From positions 496,001 to 560,000 of the forward strand of contig NZ_MUZU01000002.1 of the NCBI RefSeq assembly GCF_002000085.1: a DNA stretch of 64,000 nucleotides, written 5' to 3'. The first letter of the stretch is position 1; every line of letters starts with the position of its first letter. The notes under the pieces were generated by a model. That model was not told where the DNA came from. It was given only the letters and a program-made list of their open reading frames with translations, and did no database searches. This stretch comes from Pseudocolwellia agarivorans. GTDB taxonomy: Bacteria; Pseudomonadota; Gammaproteobacteria; Enterobacterales; Alteromonadaceae. Below, piece by piece: positions 46,929 to 57,728 of this stretch. The position numbers were made by a program, and so were the translations under genes.

Positions 46929-48773
46929 TCAATCAAACAATGCGTCAATCGTTCCCTGCGCTAAGCCATGGTATCCAGGCCTTGCTTGTTTATATACTTT
47001 TAAAGCCCAGTCTTTTCCTTCTTTCGTGGTAACAAGCTCTTTATATAACGGCACAATAAGTTTGCGTCGGCCTATAGATTTTAAGTAAGTCGCCATTTGC
47101 GGATAAACATGTTTATAACCCACTTTAATTGATAATAAGTACCAAGCATGGGCAATTTCAGCATTCGTACTTACGGTTAAATTAAAACGGTTATCTAGTG
47201 TACTCATGAATGATTCATTAATATCTAATGGTAAGTTATTAATGAAATGAAGCCACTCGTGTAACGTCCACTGTGTTGTATTAACTTCATCTAAACTAAT
47301 ACTTTTTGATAGTAATTCATTTGTTAAATTATCAATAACGTTGAAAGCATTAGAGGTTGGCTTAGGTGAAACACTCGGTAAACCTTGTCCATAAATCCAT
47401 TCGTTCAATACTTTATCAGAAACTATATCAGGGTATTTATGTGTTAAGTTTTCTTTTAAATACACTATAAAGTTTTCAGTACCTAAGCTTTGAAAAGCAT
47501 GGCTATTGAAATAGTCGAGCATGAATATATCAAACTTATCTCGACCAAATTTTTCTTCCAAATACATTAAAAACAACTGACCTTTTACATAAGGTACACC
47601 TGAAAATGCATCATCGGGGTCGCGTCCTTTCAAATCAATATAAAGCTGTGTATCACCAGGTGCTAATACCGAGATTTCATCATTCAAACCTTGAGCGCCC
47701 AAAGCTTGCTCCATAACGGCACGATCTACACCAAAAACAGATTCCATAATGCGATTTTCAACATAGCTGGTAAAACCTTCGTTTAACCATAAATCTCTCC
47801 AACTTTCATTAGTGACTAAGTTACCAGACCAAGAATGAGCTAACTCATGCGCAATAAGATTTACTAAACTTTTGTCGCCCGCAATAACGGTAGGAGTAAT
47901 AAAGGATAAACGTGGGTTTTCCATACCGCCAAAAGGAAAGCTCGGTGGTAGAATAAGTAAATCGTATCTACCCCAGCGATAAGGCCCAAATAATTTTTCT
48001 GTTTCATCAATCATTGCTTGTGTGTCATCAAACTCAGCAACAGCCGCATCCAATATAGACGCTTCAGCATAAATACCCGTTTGCTTACTCATGGCTTTAA
48101 ACTGTAAATCACCGACTCCTATTGCAATTAAGTAAGAAGGAATAGCTTGTGGCATTGAAAAGAAATAATCACCATCACGTTCTGTATCAGGTTCATTGTT
48201 AGCACTCATTACCGCAACTAAGTCTTTATCGGTTGTAATTCGTGCCGTGTAGGTAGATCTTACCGTGGGTGTATCTTGAATAGGTATCCATGATCGCGCG
48301 TGAATGGCTTGGTTTTGACTGAATAAAAAAGGTTTATTTTTACCTGCTGTTTGTTCGGGTAGCAACCACTGTAATCCCGAAGCTTTTTCCGTTGAGTGGT
48401 AATATACACGTACTTTTTTTGCTTTAAATTGAGGTTTAATGGTTAGCTTAGCACCAAGAACATCATCTCGCTTTGCTAACATATGTTGCACTTTTACCCA
48501 GTTACCTGAGTTATTTTGTGCCATAACACGTTTAATAATTAAATCACGAGTATCTAAATAAATGGGCTGTAAATCATCAGATAGCCATTTTAGCGATAAC
48601 TCAGCAAACCCTTTAAGTGATTTTTCTTCAAAATCAACAGCTAAGTCTAAATAAATATGGGTTGTAGTGACTTGATCATAGTTGGCATAAGTATATGCGT
48701 CTTTAAGTTGAGCATTAACAGCACAAGACAAAGTAACGAAGAAGAAAGTGATAATTTTTAATACGTATTTCAT
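46929..48773 (-). CDS. M1 family metallopeptidase (LTA4H-like), exported
   Basis: This protein of 614 residues is counted from the ATG at 48773 (M-K-Y-V-L-K-I-I-T), preceded by GGA at a good distance; an ATG 15 nt upstream is possible. It has a signal peptide ending A-V-N-A. The zinc site is H-E-L-A-H near residue 305 with the third ligand in W-L-N-E-G-F-T. The exopeptidase motif is G-G-M-E-N-P, as in leukotriene A4 hydrolase-type aminopeptidases. A C-terminal helical domain is present. It is probably a periplasmic aminopeptidase in peptide use. Confidence 0.9.
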   Translation of the reverse strand: MKYVLKIITFFFVTLSCAVNAQLKDAYTYANYDQVTTTHIYLDLAVDFEEKSLKGFAELSLKWLSDDLQPIYLDTRDLIIKRVMAQNNSGNWVKVQHMLAKRDDVLGAKLTIKPQFKAKKVRVYYHSTEKASGLQWLLPEQTAGKNKPFLFSQNQAIHARSWIPIQDTPTVRSTYTARITTDKDLVAVMSANNEPDTERDGDYFFSMPQAIPSYLIAIGVGDLQFKAMSKQTGIYAEASILDAAVAEFDDTQAMIDETEKLFGPYRWGRYDLLILPPSFPFGGMENPRLSFITPTVIAGDKSLVNLIAHELAHSWSGNLVTNESWRDLWLNEGFTSYVENRIMESVFGVDRAVMEQALGAQGLNDEISVLAPGDTQLYIDLKGRDPDDAFSGVPYVKGQLFLMYLEEKFGRDKFDIFMLDYFNSHAFQSLGTENFIVYLKENLTHKYPDIVSDKVLNEWIYGQGLPSVSPKPTSNAFNVIDNLTNELLSKSISLDEVNTTQWTLHEWLHFINNLPLDINESFMSTLDNRFNLTVSTNAEIAHAWYLLSIKVGYKHVYPQMATYLKSIGRRKLIVPLYKELVTTKEGKDWALKVYKQARPGYHGLAQGTIDALFD

Positions 48774-48789
48774 TATATAAACATCCATA

Positions 48790-48827
48790 AAAAATAGACC
48801 TTTAGATTAAGATAACCTAAAGGCCTA
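48790..48827 (-). terminator. terminator after motY
   Basis: On the minus strand a 12-bp stem with one G-U pair (ATAGGCCTTTAG / CTAAAGGTCTAT) is followed by six T. It ends just before the start of the M1 peptidase gene, so it is also in that gene's leader. Confidence 0.72.
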
Positions 48828-48905
48828 TTCAACTTAAATGCTTAAATTCGAGATACTTTGCTGGGTAAACGAGACGTTTAACTTGTATCACTCGTAATTA
48901 ATACG

Positions 48906-49772
48906 TTAGGGTTTATCCATTCTAATTACTACTCGTCTATTCTTTTCACGCCCTATTATGGTGTCATTTGAAGCTACATGACGCTTTTCACCATAACCTT
49001 TTGCTTCTATTCGACTAGGATCAATACCAGTTTTAACAAATTGCTCTCTAATAGTTTGCGCGCGTCGTTTAGACATTTCATAGTTAGCATTTCTAGGTCC
49101 GTAGCTATCGGTATATCCATCAATGAGTACTAACTCTAGCTCTGTATCTAAACTTAAATATTCAGCAATCATGGCTAATTTACGTTTAGATGATTTAGTT
49201 AAATTGTCACTTCCAAATTGATAATTTAATACCGTATAAGAAATATCATCAAAACTATAGTTGAGTAAATTACCAACACAATTAACAAATTTTTGATAAG
49301 CTCGTTGAAATTTAGCGGTTGATAAACCAACAGATATTTTTTCATCGCTTCGGTACCAATCGTTATAATAAAAGGTTGGGCTCATACCTTGATCTAATTC
49401 ATTCAACATAGTCCAAGCGACTTTTTTAGGTAAACTTGGCGCAAATTGTTTATGTAATTTCATATCAGCCAAAGTATAACCTGCAATACCCGGTCGCCAT
49501 TTAGGCGCAACAGAACGAACTTCTGCTAACGAGTAGTTATCAGGTAAGCGCATCATGTCTAATTCAAATTCTAAATTAGATTTACGATTAGCTTTACTGT
49601 AAAACTTGGCTTCGCCGTAATTGGGAATATTATGGGAAAGTGTACACTCTAAACGTGATTCGTTAGATAATTGCCACTTAGAGTTATCTAAGTTAGCCAC
49701 ATACTGCCTCATACCTGCATTTGCATTGCAAACAGATACTAATAAAACAACGGGTAGAAGATATTTTTTCAT
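48906..49772 (-). CDS. motY: sodium-type flagellar motor protein MotY
   Basis: This protein of 288 residues is counted from the ATG at 49772 (M-K-K-Y-L-L-P-V-V-L); an in-frame TTG lies 6 nt upstream. The signal peptide ends N-A-N-A. The N-terminal MotY domain includes R-Q-Y-V-A-N-L near residue 20, and W-R-P-G-I-A-G-Y near 90. The C-terminal OmpA domain has I-D-G-Y-T-D-S-Y-G and N-R-R-V-V. MotY forms the T-ring around the polar flagellar basal body with MotX. Its presence implies Na+-driven swimming. No other flagellar genes are in the window. Confidence 0.9.
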   Translation of the reverse strand: MKKYLLPVVLLVSVCNANAGMRQYVANLDNSKWQLSNESRLECTLSHNIPNYGEAKFYSKANRKSNLEFELDMMRLPDNYSLAEVRSVAPKWRPGIAGYTLADMKLHKQFAPSLPKKVAWTMLNELDQGMSPTFYYNDWYRSDEKISVGLSTAKFQRAYQKFVNCVGNLLNYSFDDISYTVLNYQFGSDNLTKSSKRKLAMIAEYLSLDTELELVLIDGYTDSYGPRNANYEMSKRRAQTIREQFVKTGIDPSRIEAKGYGEKRHVASNDTIIGREKNRRVVIRMDKP

Positions 49773-49949
49773 AATCAATTACATTTTAGTTTCAATGACA
49801 GTAACTATATCGACAAACATTTGAATAACTTTAACACCAATTGATAAAATTAAAGGATAAAAGTAAAAAACGCTCAGTTCTCCGTACTTATTTTAGCTAT
49901 TTTCTGAGATAATTGTTATTAATTATCAAAATAAATAAGACTTTTTTGT

Positions 49950-50615
49950 ATGACAGATCTTAATTCATCTACGGCTGATTCAGCTGAAAATGGAAAAACA
50001 CTTTTTGCTCAACGTTTTAGAGGTTATTTCCCTGTAGTTGTAGATGTTGAAACTGCTGGATTCAATGCACAAACAGATGCTCTACTTGAAATAGCGGCAA
50101 CAACCCTTTCCCTTGATGAAGACGGTAATTTTTCTTTAGATAAAACCATACATTTTAATGTTGACCCTTTTGAAGGTGCTAATTTAGAAAAAGCAGCTTT
50201 AGAATTTACAGGTATTGATCCAACAAACCCATTAAGAGGCGCTGTAGATGAAGAAACCGCGTTAAAAGCGATATTTAAATTAATTCGTAAAAAGATGAAA
50301 GCTGTAGGGTGCCAACGTGCGGTTATGGTTGCACATAACGCTTCGTTTGATTTAGGTTTTGTGAATGCAGCAACACAAAGGTGCTTAATTAAACGCTCTC
50401 CGTTTCATCCTTTTGTTAGTTTTGATACTACAACACTTTCAGGTTTAGTATTAGGACAAACGGTATTAGCTAAAGCTTGTATAGCAGCCAATATAGATTT
50501 TAATAACAATGAAGCTCATTCGGCATTATATGACACAGAAAAAACAGCTGAACTGTTTTGCCATATTGTGAATAAATGGAAGCAACTCGGTGGCTGGCCT
50601 TTAATAGAAGAGTAA
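49950..50615 (+). CDS. rnt: ribonuclease T
   Basis: This 221-residue DEDDh exonuclease has motif I V-V-D-V-E-T-A-G near residue 30, motif II in V-A-H-N-A-S-F-D near 130 and motif [13 protein letters not shown] near 190. RNase T trims the 3' ends of tRNAs and other stable RNAs as a dimer. It stands alone, convergent with rpsO, and is followed by a strong hairpin. Confidence 0.96.
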   Translation: MTDLNSSTADSAENGKTLFAQRFRGYFPVVVDVETAGFNAQTDALLEIAATTLSLDEDGNFSLDKTIHFNVDPFEGANLEKAALEFTGIDPTNPLRGAVDEETALKAIFKLIRKKMKAVGCQRAVMVAHNASFDLGFVNAATQRCLIKRSPFHPFVSFDTTTLSGLVLGQTVLAKACIAANIDFNNNEAHSALYDTEKTAELFCHIVNKWKQLGGWPLIEE

Positions 50616-50632
50616 TTTTTTTATTCTCTTTA

Positions 50633-50670
50633 ATTATTAATCTTTAATGATATCACTAAAGATTAATAAT
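50633..50670 (+). terminator. 14-bp perfect hairpin after rnt
   Basis: ATTATTAATCTTTA (50633-50646) and TAAAGATTAATAAT (50657-50670) form a perfect stem with a ten-base loop, 18 nt after the rnt stop. It is AT-rich, without a strong T-run. It may act as terminator or 3'-end protector. Confidence 0.55.
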
Positions 50671-50683
50671 TAATTTATCCCAT

Positions 50684-50711
50684 AAAAAAAGGAGCCATAA
50701 GGCTCCTCTTT
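50684..50711 (-). terminator. intrinsic terminator of rpsO
   Basis: A stem AGGAGCC / GGCTCCT with a four-base loop is followed on the minus strand by a seven-T run, 16 nt after the rpsO stop. Pnp, the usual next gene, is absent, so transcription stops here. Confidence 0.9.
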
Positions 50712-50727
50712 CCAAATAAATCTAATC

Positions 50728-50997
50728 TTAACGACGTAGACCTAATTTACCGATTAAAGCAGTATAACGTTCAACGTTTTTGCCTTTTAAGTAATCAAGT
50801 AATTTACGACGTTGGCTTACCATACGTAATAAACCACGACGTGAATGGTGGTCATGGATGTGCTCTTTAAAGTGACCTTGAAGATGGTTGATTTGAGTAG
50901 TTAACAAAGCAACTTGTACTTCTGGTGAACCTGTATCACCTTCTTTTTGAGCATATTCAGCAACAATTGCTGCTTTTTCTGTAGCGTTTAAAGACAT
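50728..50997 (-). CDS. rpsO: 30S ribosomal protein S15
   Basis: This 89-residue protein has the S15 sequence [12 protein letters not shown] near residue 21, and [10 protein letters not shown] near 48. It binds 16S rRNA early in 30S assembly. In most gammaproteobacteria it is followed by pnp; here it is bounded by terminators on both sides and convergent with rnt. It thus seems to be a single-gene unit with its own promoter. Confidence 0.98.
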   Translation of the reverse strand: MSLNATEKAAIVAEYAQKEGDTGSPEVQVALLTTQINHLQGHFKEHIHDHHSRRGLLRMVSQRRKLLDYLKGKNVERYTALIGKLGLRR

Positions 50998-51098
50998 AAT
51001 ATTTCCTTAGTGTGTTTACTTAAACCGAGTATGGAATAAGTAAGTAAAATTCTCATCCTGCCAAACACTAATTCAGCTAAGACGACAAAAGAGCGCGT

Positions 51099-51126
51099 AT
51101 TCTATCAGTAAAGTGTGCGATTGCAA
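51099..51126 (-). promoter_or_regulatory. sigma-70 promoter candidate of rpsO
   Basis: On the minus strand TTGCAA (51121-51126) and TAGAAT (51099-51104) are 16 nt apart, followed by a GC-rich discriminator (ACGCGC) of the type seen at stringently controlled ribosomal promoters. It lies about 100 nt before the rpsO start. Confidence 0.5.
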
Positions 51127-51330
51127 CTGTTTACTGCGGATCATTAGTTATATTTATAATTTGCCTCACTACCACTATAAAAATAAAACCTTTAACAATA
51201 TGGATATTGGTTGTTATTTCTCTTATCGTAAATTCAATATCCATTTTTTCATGATCTATAAACTCTTTCGCTGCAACATAAAGCACATTATCTGCTTATC
51301 ATGAAATTACGGGGAAACGATTAACAGCAC

Positions 51331-51366
51331 TAAAAAAAATAGGGAGTCTGATTAAAGACTCCCTAT
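51331..51366 (-). terminator. intrinsic terminator of truB
   Basis: A perfect 11-bp stem, ATAGGGAGTCT / AGACTCCCTAT, with a six-base loop is followed on the minus strand by a T-run, 50 nt after the truB stop. It ends the rimP-nusA-infB-rbfA-truB operon before rpsO. Confidence 0.9.
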
Positions 51367-51415
51367 AAGTAATTTAAGTTGCTCTGTCTGAGATATAATA
51401 TTAAAGCTGTAAAAA

Positions 51416-52372
51416 TTAGCCGTTTGAATTTGGGGCAACAACAATGCGCTTAGGTGCTACTCTACCTTCATCATCAATGAAGCCTACGCCAATAAATTCA
51501 CCGTCAACTTCATTGTCACCAATAAACACTTGTACCATTCCTTCAGCTGGCGCATTAGAAGTTTGTACAGGATTACCATGCCTTAAATAATGAGCTGACA
51601 TATCATCAACAAAAACAGCAGGTATCCCATCACAAGCCGTTGTCATGGGTAATAACAAAGGGTCAAGCAATGTAGAAGGAGAAACTTCATCCGCCTCTGC
51701 TTGCGCTAATAAGGCTTCAAGTTGCTCCATAGTAACCATTCTATTCTTAGGATAATTACCAACCGCACTTCTTCTTAAGTGAGCGACATGAGCACCACAG
51801 CCTAATAACTCACCTAAATCATCTACAATCGTTCTAATATAAGTACCTTTAGATACATGAATAGATAAATCAACTTCATCATCTTCAAAACGTAAAAGCT
51901 CTAAATTAAAAACCGTAATGTCTCTTGATTCTCGAGGAACTTCTATTCCTTCTCTCGCATATTTATATAAAGGCTGACCTTGATATTTAAGCGCTGAATA
52001 CATAGAAGGAATTTGCTGAGTTGTACCTCTGAACGAGTCCAGTGCTTTGTTAAGTTCATCGGCACTTACATTCACTTCTTTCTCTGAAACAACTTCACCA
52101 TCAGCATCACTGGTTGTGGTTCTAAAACCTAACTTAGCGGTAACTTCATAGGTTTTATCTGTATCTAACAAAAACTGAGAAAACTTAGTTCCTTCACCTA
52201 AACAAATAGGTAGCATACCTGTAGCTAACGGGTCTAAAGCACCTGTATGTCCTGCTTTTTGAGCAAAATAAATACGCTTAACTTTTTGTAATGCGTTGTT
52301 AGATGACATTTCATAAGGCTTATCCAGCAATAAAACACCATTTATTGCTCTGCCCTTTCTCTTCTTGGCCAT
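51416..52372 (-). CDS. truB: tRNA pseudouridine(55) synthase
   Basis: This 318-residue protein has the TruB core [15 protein letters not shown] near residue 41, with the catalytic Asp in A-L-D, and Y-T-A-K-type contacts replaced by S-K-G-T-Y-I-R near 178. A C-terminal PUA-like part begins near 255. It makes the universal pseudouridine in the T-loop. It lies 26 nt after rbfA in the same operon. Confidence 0.97.
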   Translation of the reverse strand: MAKKRKGRAINGVLLLDKPYEMSSNNALQKVKRIYFAQKAGHTGALDPLATGMLPICLGEGTKFSQFLLDTDKTYEVTAKLGFRTTTSDADGEVVSEKEVNVSADELNKALDSFRGTTQQIPSMYSALKYQGQPLYKYAREGIEVPRESRDITVFNLELLRFEDDEVDLSIHVSKGTYIRTIVDDLGELLGCGAHVAHLRRSAVGNYPKNRMVTMEQLEALLAQAEADEVSPSTLLDPLLLPMTTACDGIPAVFVDDMSAHYLRHGNPVQTSNAPAEGMVQVFIGDNEVDGEFIGVGFIDDEGRVAPKRIVVAPNSNG

Positions 52373-52398
52373 TAAGTTATTACCTTAAAATGCTAGCT

Positions 52399-52812
52399 TT
52401 ACTCTTTATCATCTTCAAGATCTGTAGATTCTACTGACTCATCGTCCATTAAATGCTTATCGCTTGCTACAGCTTTATCAACCAAAGAGCTCATACGCAC
52501 ACCTTCAGCCATAGATTGATCATAAACAAAGCGTAAATGAGGCATAATTCTAGCTCTCAATTTCTTTGCAAGTAATGAACGAATAAAGCCAGCAGCATCG
52601 TTTAATACTTCAACAGAGCTTTTAATTTCTGATTCTTCATTTGTAAAAAAAGTAACAAAAATTTTTGCATAAGCTAAATCTCTCGTTACTTCTACTGCTG
52701 AAACCGTTGTCATACTTAAACGAGGGTCTTTAACTTCTCTCATCAATATAGTTGCGATTTCTTTTTGAATTTCTTGTCCGACTCTATCGGTACGAGCAAA
52801 TTCTCTTGCCAT
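52399..52812 (-). CDS. rbfA: ribosome-binding factor A
   Basis: This 137-residue protein has a KH-type fold; [15 protein letters not shown] at the start and E-V-K-D-P-R-L near 26 are family signatures. It acts in 16S rRNA maturation and cold adaptation. The acidic C-terminal tail is a variable region of the family. It lies between infB and truB, as expected. Confidence 0.97.
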   Translation of the reverse strand: MAREFARTDRVGQEIQKEIATILMREVKDPRLSMTTVSAVEVTRDLAYAKIFVTFFTNEESEIKSSVEVLNDAAGFIRSLLAKKLRARIMPHLRFVYDQSMAEGVRMSSLVDKAVASDKHLMDDESVESTDLEDDKE

Positions 52813-52871
52813 CTTAATTACCTATTATTTAAAACAGCTTGCCATGGCTTACTGTTCTTTAAAAACATAAA

Positions 52872-52894
52872 AGGGCTAATACAAGATTAGCCCT
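52872..52894 (-). terminator. hairpin between infB and rbfA
   Basis: A 9-bp stem, AGGGCTAAT / ATTAGCCCT, with a five-base loop lies 25 nt after infB and is followed by TTTTAT on the minus strand. It may lower expression of rbfA-truB relative to infB or mark an RNA-processing site. Confidence 0.6.
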
Positions 52895-52918
52895 AGTTTC
52901 ATGTAGTATATTGTTTAA

Positions 52919-55597
52919 TTAAAGTGTACGTTGAACTTCAACTGTTTCAAATACTTCAATTTGGTCACCCACACGAACATCATTATAGTTCTTAACACCG
53001 ATACCACATTCTGTACCGTTACGAACTTCTTGTACGTCGTCTTTAAAGCGACGAAGTGATTCTAATTCACCTTCGTAAATTACAACGTTTTCACGAAGTA
53101 CACGAATAGGAGCTGAACGTTTAATAAGACCTTCAGTTACCATACAACCAGCAATCGCGCCGATTTTAGGTGATTTAAATACGTCACGTACTTGTGCAAG
53201 ACCAATGATTTCTTGTTTGAATTCAGGGGCAAGCATACCGCTCATTGCTTGTTTAACTTCTTCAATCAATGCATAGATAACGCTGTAGTAACGTAAATCA
53301 ATCTTTTCAGACTCAATCACTTTACGAGCAGCGGCATCAGCACGAACGTTGAAGCCAACAACTATAGCATTTGATGCTGCAGCAAGTGTTGCATCTGTTT
53401 CAGTAATTCCACCAACACCTGAACCAATAATTTTAACTTTAACTTCATCAGTTGAAAGCTTAGTTAATGAATCAGAAATTGCTTCAAGTGAACCTTGTAC
53501 ATCAGACTTCAATACAACGTTAACTTCAGAAACATCACCTTCAGCCATGTTAGCAAACATGTTTTCAAGTTTAGACTTCTGTTGACGCGCTAATTTAACA
53601 TCACGGAATTTACCTTGACGATAAAGAGCAACTTCACGTGCTTTTTTCTCATCTTTAACAACTGTCGCTTCATCACCAGATTGTGGTACACCACTTAATC
53701 CTAATATTTCTACAGGTATTGAAGGACCAGCTGATTGAATTGGCTTACCGTTTTCATCGCGCATTGCACGAACACGACCGTATTCTAAACCACATAATAC
53801 GATATCGCCTTGGTTCAAAGTACCTTCCTGAACAAGAACAGTAGCAACTGGGCCACGACCTTTATCAAGTTTAGATTCAACAACAACACCATGAGCCATT
53901 TTATCGACTACTGCAGTAAGTTCTAATACTTCAGACTGAAGTAAAACAGCATCAAGTAATTCATCAATACCTAAACCTGTTTTTGCAGATACATGACAGA
54001 ATTGAACGTCTCCGCCCCACTCTTCAGAAAGCACGTCGTGTTGTGATAATTCACTTTTAACACGTTCTGGATCTGCGCCTTCTTTATCCATTTTGTTTAC
54101 AGCAATAATAATTGGAGCATCAGATGCTTTAGCATGTTGAATAGCTTCAACTGTTTGTGGCATAACACCATCGTCTGCTGCAACAACAATAATTACGATA
54201 TCTGTAGCTTTAGCACCACGAGAACGCATTGCAGTAAACGCCGCATGACCTGGAGTATCTAGGAATGTGATCATTCCATGTCCAGTTTCTACATGGTAAG
54301 CACCAATATGCTGTGTAATACCACCCGCTTCGCCATCAGCAACTTTTGCTTCACGAATGTGATCAAGTAATGATGTTTTACCGTGGTCAACATGACCCAT
54401 GATAGTAACAACTGGAGCACGAGTGATTGACTCACCAGAATCACCACGGTCAGATAGTACCGCTTCTTCAAGTGCGTTTTCTTTAACAAGAACCACTTCA
54501 CGACCCATCTCTTCAGCAACAAGTGCAGCAGTTTCTTGGTCAATCACTTGGTTAATGGTTGCCATAGCACCCATTTTAAACATTGCTTTAACAACTTCAG
54601 CGCCTTTAACAGACATTTTATTTGCTAATTCAGCAACTGAAATAGTTTCACCAATGCGAACTTCATTCAGTTTAGTTTCAGCTGGTTTAGTAAAACCATG
54701 CTTTAAACTTTGAGGAGCTGATAATGTTTGCTTACCACGAGCCGCACGACCGCCCCTAGCATTACGATCTTGTGGACCATTCTTTTTCTTACGACGACGA
54801 CGACCGCCTTCATCAGCTGAATCACTTTTATCTTCAGCTTCTTGAGCATATTTAGACGACGTTAAATGTACCACTTCTTTTTCTTTTGCTTTACGCTCAG
54901 CTTCTTCGGCTTTCCAACGAGCTTCATTTTCTTCAGCAAGTTTTTTAGCCGCTTCAGCCGCTGCTTTAGCTTCTTCTTCGGCTTTAGCTGTAGCTTCTGC
55001 CTCTTGAATTAAACGAAGTTTTTTGGCTTCATCACTTTCTGCTGGTTTAACTGGAGCTTTAACTTCATCAATATTTTTAGCTTTAGCTACGGCAGCAGCT
55101 TTGGCTTTTGCCTCTGCTTCTTCTTTAGCTTTAGCTTTTGCTTCACGTTCAACTTCTAATTTGGCCGCAGCTGCAGCTCGTGCATTTTCAGCTTCTTTAG
55201 CGTCTGCAATTGCTTTAGCATTCGCAGCTTCTTCAGCTTTAATACGAGCTTCTTCTTGTGCTTTTGCTTCTTCTTCAGCAATTTGTTGTTCTTCTAACTC
55301 ACTACGCTTAACGTAAGTACGTTTTTTACGAACTTCAACATTTACTGATTTAGCTTTACTACCATGCCCAAGAACTAAAGTTGATTTAGTTTTACGGTTT
55401 AGTGTCATTTTACTAGGCTGTGTTGATGATTCATCACCATGTTGCTTTTTCAAATGTTCTAATAATTTTTCTTTTTCATCTTGCGAAACAGAATCGGTTA
55501 CCGACTTTTGAACACCAGAGTCAGCTAATTGACTAACTAAGCGTTCCACCGGTGTACCGATTTCTTTGGCAAGCTCTTGTACTGTTACATCTGCCAT
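52919..55597 (-). CDS. infB: translation initiation factor IF-2
   Basis: This 892-residue protein has an N-terminal IF2-N domain. A long Ala/Lys/Glu-rich linker follows (about residues 95-260, low complexity), then a second IF2-N domain (about 310-360) and the GTPase. The GTPase has G1 G-H-V-D-H-G-K-T near 401, G3 D-T-P-G-H near 448 and G4 N-K-M-D near 502. Domains II-IV are complete. It brings initiator tRNA to the 30S subunit. An in-frame internal start for a short form, known in E. coli, was not assigned. It lies 22 nt after nusA. Confidence 0.98.
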   Translation of the reverse strand: MADVTVQELAKEIGTPVERLVSQLADSGVQKSVTDSVSQDEKEKLLEHLKKQHGDESSTQPSKMTLNRKTKSTLVLGHGSKAKSVNVEVRKKRTYVKRSELEEQQIAEEEAKAQEEARIKAEEAANAKAIADAKEAENARAAAAAKLEVEREAKAKAKEEAEAKAKAAAVAKAKNIDEVKAPVKPAESDEAKKLRLIQEAEATAKAEEEAKAAAEAAKKLAEENEARWKAEEAERKAKEKEVVHLTSSKYAQEAEDKSDSADEGGRRRRKKKNGPQDRNARGGRAARGKQTLSAPQSLKHGFTKPAETKLNEVRIGETISVAELANKMSVKGAEVVKAMFKMGAMATINQVIDQETAALVAEEMGREVVLVKENALEEAVLSDRGDSGESITRAPVVTIMGHVDHGKTSLLDHIREAKVADGEAGGITQHIGAYHVETGHGMITFLDTPGHAAFTAMRSRGAKATDIVIIVVAADDGVMPQTVEAIQHAKASDAPIIIAVNKMDKEGADPERVKSELSQHDVLSEEWGGDVQFCHVSAKTGLGIDELLDAVLLQSEVLELTAVVDKMAHGVVVESKLDKGRGPVATVLVQEGTLNQGDIVLCGLEYGRVRAMRDENGKPIQSAGPSIPVEILGLSGVPQSGDEATVVKDEKKAREVALYRQGKFRDVKLARQQKSKLENMFANMAEGDVSEVNVVLKSDVQGSLEAISDSLTKLSTDEVKVKIIGSGVGGITETDATLAAASNAIVVGFNVRADAAARKVIESEKIDLRYYSVIYALIEEVKQAMSGMLAPEFKQEIIGLAQVRDVFKSPKIGAIAGCMVTEGLIKRSAPIRVLRENVVIYEGELESLRRFKDDVQEVRNGTECGIGVKNYNDVRVGDQIEVFETVEVQRTL

Positions 55598-55619
55598 CTA
55601 TAATTTTCTCCCGGTGTTA

Positions 55620-57116
55620 TTATTCTTCATTAAACCAACAAATATTGCGGGCAGCCATAATTAGCTCGCCTGCTTTGGTTTCATCTAATTCTTCAATATC
55701 TGATATTTCATCAACACCTTGTTCAGCAAGATCTTCTAAGGTAATTACACCTCTACTTGCTAAAACAAATGCTAAATGACGTTCTAAACCTTCAAGATTT
55801 AATAAGTCTTCAGCAGGTTCAGCACCTTCAAGTGTTTCTTCACTTGCCAATGCTTGTGTTGTTAATGCTTCTTTAGCTCTTGCACGAAGCTCTTCAACAA
55901 TATCTTCGTCCATACCATCGATTTGTAACATTTCAGATGTTGGAACATAAGCAATCTCTTCAAGTGAAGTAAAACCTTCTTCACATAATAATGTTGCAAA
56001 ATCTTCATCAAGATCTAATTTGTCTGTAAACAGTGATAATACTTTATCGTTTTCTGCTTGATGTTTTTCATTCATCGCAGCAACTGTCATCACATTCAAT
56101 TCCCAACCCGTTAACTGGCTAGCTAAACGAACGTTTTGACCACTTCTACCAATAGCCATGGCTAAATTGTCATCTTCAACAGCAATGTCCATCGTGTTTT
56201 TATCTTCGTCAACAATAATTGATGCAACTTCAGCGGGTGCCATTGCATTAATTACGTATTGTGCTGGATTATCATCATATAAAACGATATCAACACGTTC
56301 GCCGCCTAATTCACTAGAAACGGCTTGTACACGAGAACCTCGCATACCAACACATGCACCAACAGGGTCAATACGCTTGTCGTTACTTTTTACTGAAATT
56401 TTTGCGCGAGAACCTGGATCACGAGCTGCGCCCTTAATCTCAAGCATTTCTTCGCCAATTTCAGGAACTTCAACTCTAAATAGCTCTATAAGCATTTCAG
56501 GTTTAGTTCTACTAACAAACAACTGTGCGCCACGTGCTTCAGGTTTAATTTCGTATAATAAGCCACGAATACGATCACCTGGACGGAAGGTTTCACGTGG
56601 TAACATGTCATCACGGTATATAATGGCTTCAGCATTACTACCTAAATCTAAAATAACACTATCACGACTGGCCTTTTTAACGACACCCGTAATAATTTCA
56701 CCAACTTGGTCTTGATATGCATCAACAATAAGTCCGCGCTCTGCCTCGCGAATTTTTTGAACAATAACTTGTTTAGCTGTTTGAGTCGTTACACGATCGA
56801 ATGTAACAGACTCTATTTGCTCTTCAATGTAATCGCCAATTTGAATATCAGGTTGATCATACTGGGCAGCATCAAATGTGATTTCTGCATATGGATTTTC
56901 CATTTGCTCTTCACTCGGAGCTATAACTAACCAGCGACGGAATGTATCAAACTCTCCAGTTATACGGTCGATACTCACTCGAACAACAATATCACCTTCA
57001 TATTTCTTTTTTGTGGCTGTTTCTAAAGCGGTTTCCATCGCTTCAAAAATACTTTCACGCGGTAATGCTTTTTCATTTGAAACAGCATCGACAACTAGTA
57101 ATATTTCCTTACTCAT
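55620..57116 (-). CDS. nusA: transcription termination/antitermination factor NusA
   Basis: This 498-residue protein has an N-terminal RNA polymerase-binding domain, an S1 domain (about 130-200), KH domains with G-A-C-V-G-M-R-G near 252 and A-I-G-R-S-G-Q-N-V near 322, and two C-terminal acidic AR repeats (about 365-425 and 440-498). It controls pausing, termination and rRNA antitermination. In E. coli NusA affects its own operon. It lies 43 nt after rimP. Confidence 0.98.
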   Translation of the reverse strand: MSKEILLVVDAVSNEKALPRESIFEAMETALETATKKKYEGDIVVRVSIDRITGEFDTFRRWLVIAPSEEQMENPYAEITFDAAQYDQPDIQIGDYIEEQIESVTFDRVTTQTAKQVIVQKIREAERGLIVDAYQDQVGEIITGVVKKASRDSVILDLGSNAEAIIYRDDMLPRETFRPGDRIRGLLYEIKPEARGAQLFVSRTKPEMLIELFRVEVPEIGEEMLEIKGAARDPGSRAKISVKSNDKRIDPVGACVGMRGSRVQAVSSELGGERVDIVLYDDNPAQYVINAMAPAEVASIIVDEDKNTMDIAVEDDNLAMAIGRSGQNVRLASQLTGWELNVMTVAAMNEKHQAENDKVLSLFTDKLDLDEDFATLLCEEGFTSLEEIAYVPTSEMLQIDGMDEDIVEELRARAKEALTTQALASEETLEGAEPAEDLLNLEGLERHLAFVLASRGVITLEDLAEQGVDEISDIEELDETKAGELIMAARNICWFNEE

Positions 57117-57159
57117 GCTACTTAGCCTTAATTATTTAAAATAAATCTAAAAATTATCA

Positions 57160-57615
57160 TTAAAATTTAGGAACAAGGTTTGCTTTATCAATATTGCTAA
57201 AAACAAGCTCGTAATCCTGACCATCAACTACCACTATTAATATATCGTTATCGATAGCTTCAAGTTTGCCTTTAAACTTACGGCGACCGTTTAAAGGCAT
57301 TGATAATTTAACTGTTATGGTTTCACCAATTACCGCTTGAAATTGCTCTAAATCAAATAGAGGTTTATCCAAACCAGGTGAAGACACTTCTAAGTTATAT
57401 TCTGAACTAATTGGATCTTCTACATCCAATATCGCACTAACTTGACGACTAACTTCTGCGCAATCATCAACGTTTATGCCATTTTCATGGTCTATAAATA
57501 AACGTAAAACTGAATTATTACCTGCACTTATAAATTCAATGCCTAGTAACTCTTTACCAACACCTTCTACGGCAGGCCTTAACATTTCAGTTAATTTTTG
57601 ATCAAACTTAGCCAA
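57160..57615 (-). CDS. rimP: ribosome maturation factor RimP
   Basis: This 151-residue protein has the RimP fold phrases L-R-L-F-I-D-H near residue 33, and Y-N-L-E-V-S-S-P-G-L-D-K-P-L near 73. The reading frame opens with TTG, 7 nt after a strong GGAG. An ATG lies in between but in another frame and is closed after three codons. RimP is needed for 30S maturation. It is the first gene of the operon, and two terminator-like hairpins lie in its leader. Confidence 0.95.
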   Translation of the reverse strand: MAKFDQKLTEMLRPAVEGVGKELLGIEFISAGNNSVLRLFIDHENGINVDDCAEVSRQVSAILDVEDPISSEYNLEVSSPGLDKPLFDLEQFQAVIGETITVKLSMPLNGRRKFKGKLEAIDNDILIVVVDGQDYELVFSNIDKANLVPKF

Positions 57616-57630
57616 TCATTTTCTCCAGAA

Positions 57631-57655
57631 ACAAAAAAAGGGCATTAAGCCCATT
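57631..57655 (-). terminator. leader terminator 2 upstream of rimP
   Basis: On the minus strand GGGC-TTAAT-GCCC is followed by seven T, ending about 16 nt before the rimP start. The stem is short (4 bp, extendable by weak pairs). It can act as an attenuator or hinder read-through into rimP. Confidence 0.55.
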
Positions 57656-57704
57656 ATCAAAACTATTCATACGTGTGAATAACGTAACAACAATCATTCA
57701 CACA

Positions 57705-57728
57705 CAAAAAAGCCCCTAACGAGGGGCC
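57705..57728 (-). terminator. leader terminator 1 upstream of rimP
   Basis: On the minus strand GCCCC-TCGTTA-GGGGC is followed by six T, a classic intrinsic terminator. No gene on this strand lies between it and the divergent gene at 58078, so it must sit within the rimP operon leader. Confidence 0.82.

Larger units (their letters stand above)
50998..51415 (-). other. 418-nt truB-rpsO intergenic region
   Basis: The region holds the truB terminator at its right end and an rpsO promoter candidate (51099-51126). The remaining ~200 nt show no gene; a 63-codon plus-strand ORF here has no ribosome site or family features. The stretch next to rpsO could form the usual S15 autoregulatory leader, but I could not fold it with confidence. 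Confidence 0.5.

Noticed and set aside
51113-51304. 63-codon plus-strand ORF between truB and rpsO
   Set aside because: No ribosome site or recognisable features; it lies opposite the rpsO promoter region.
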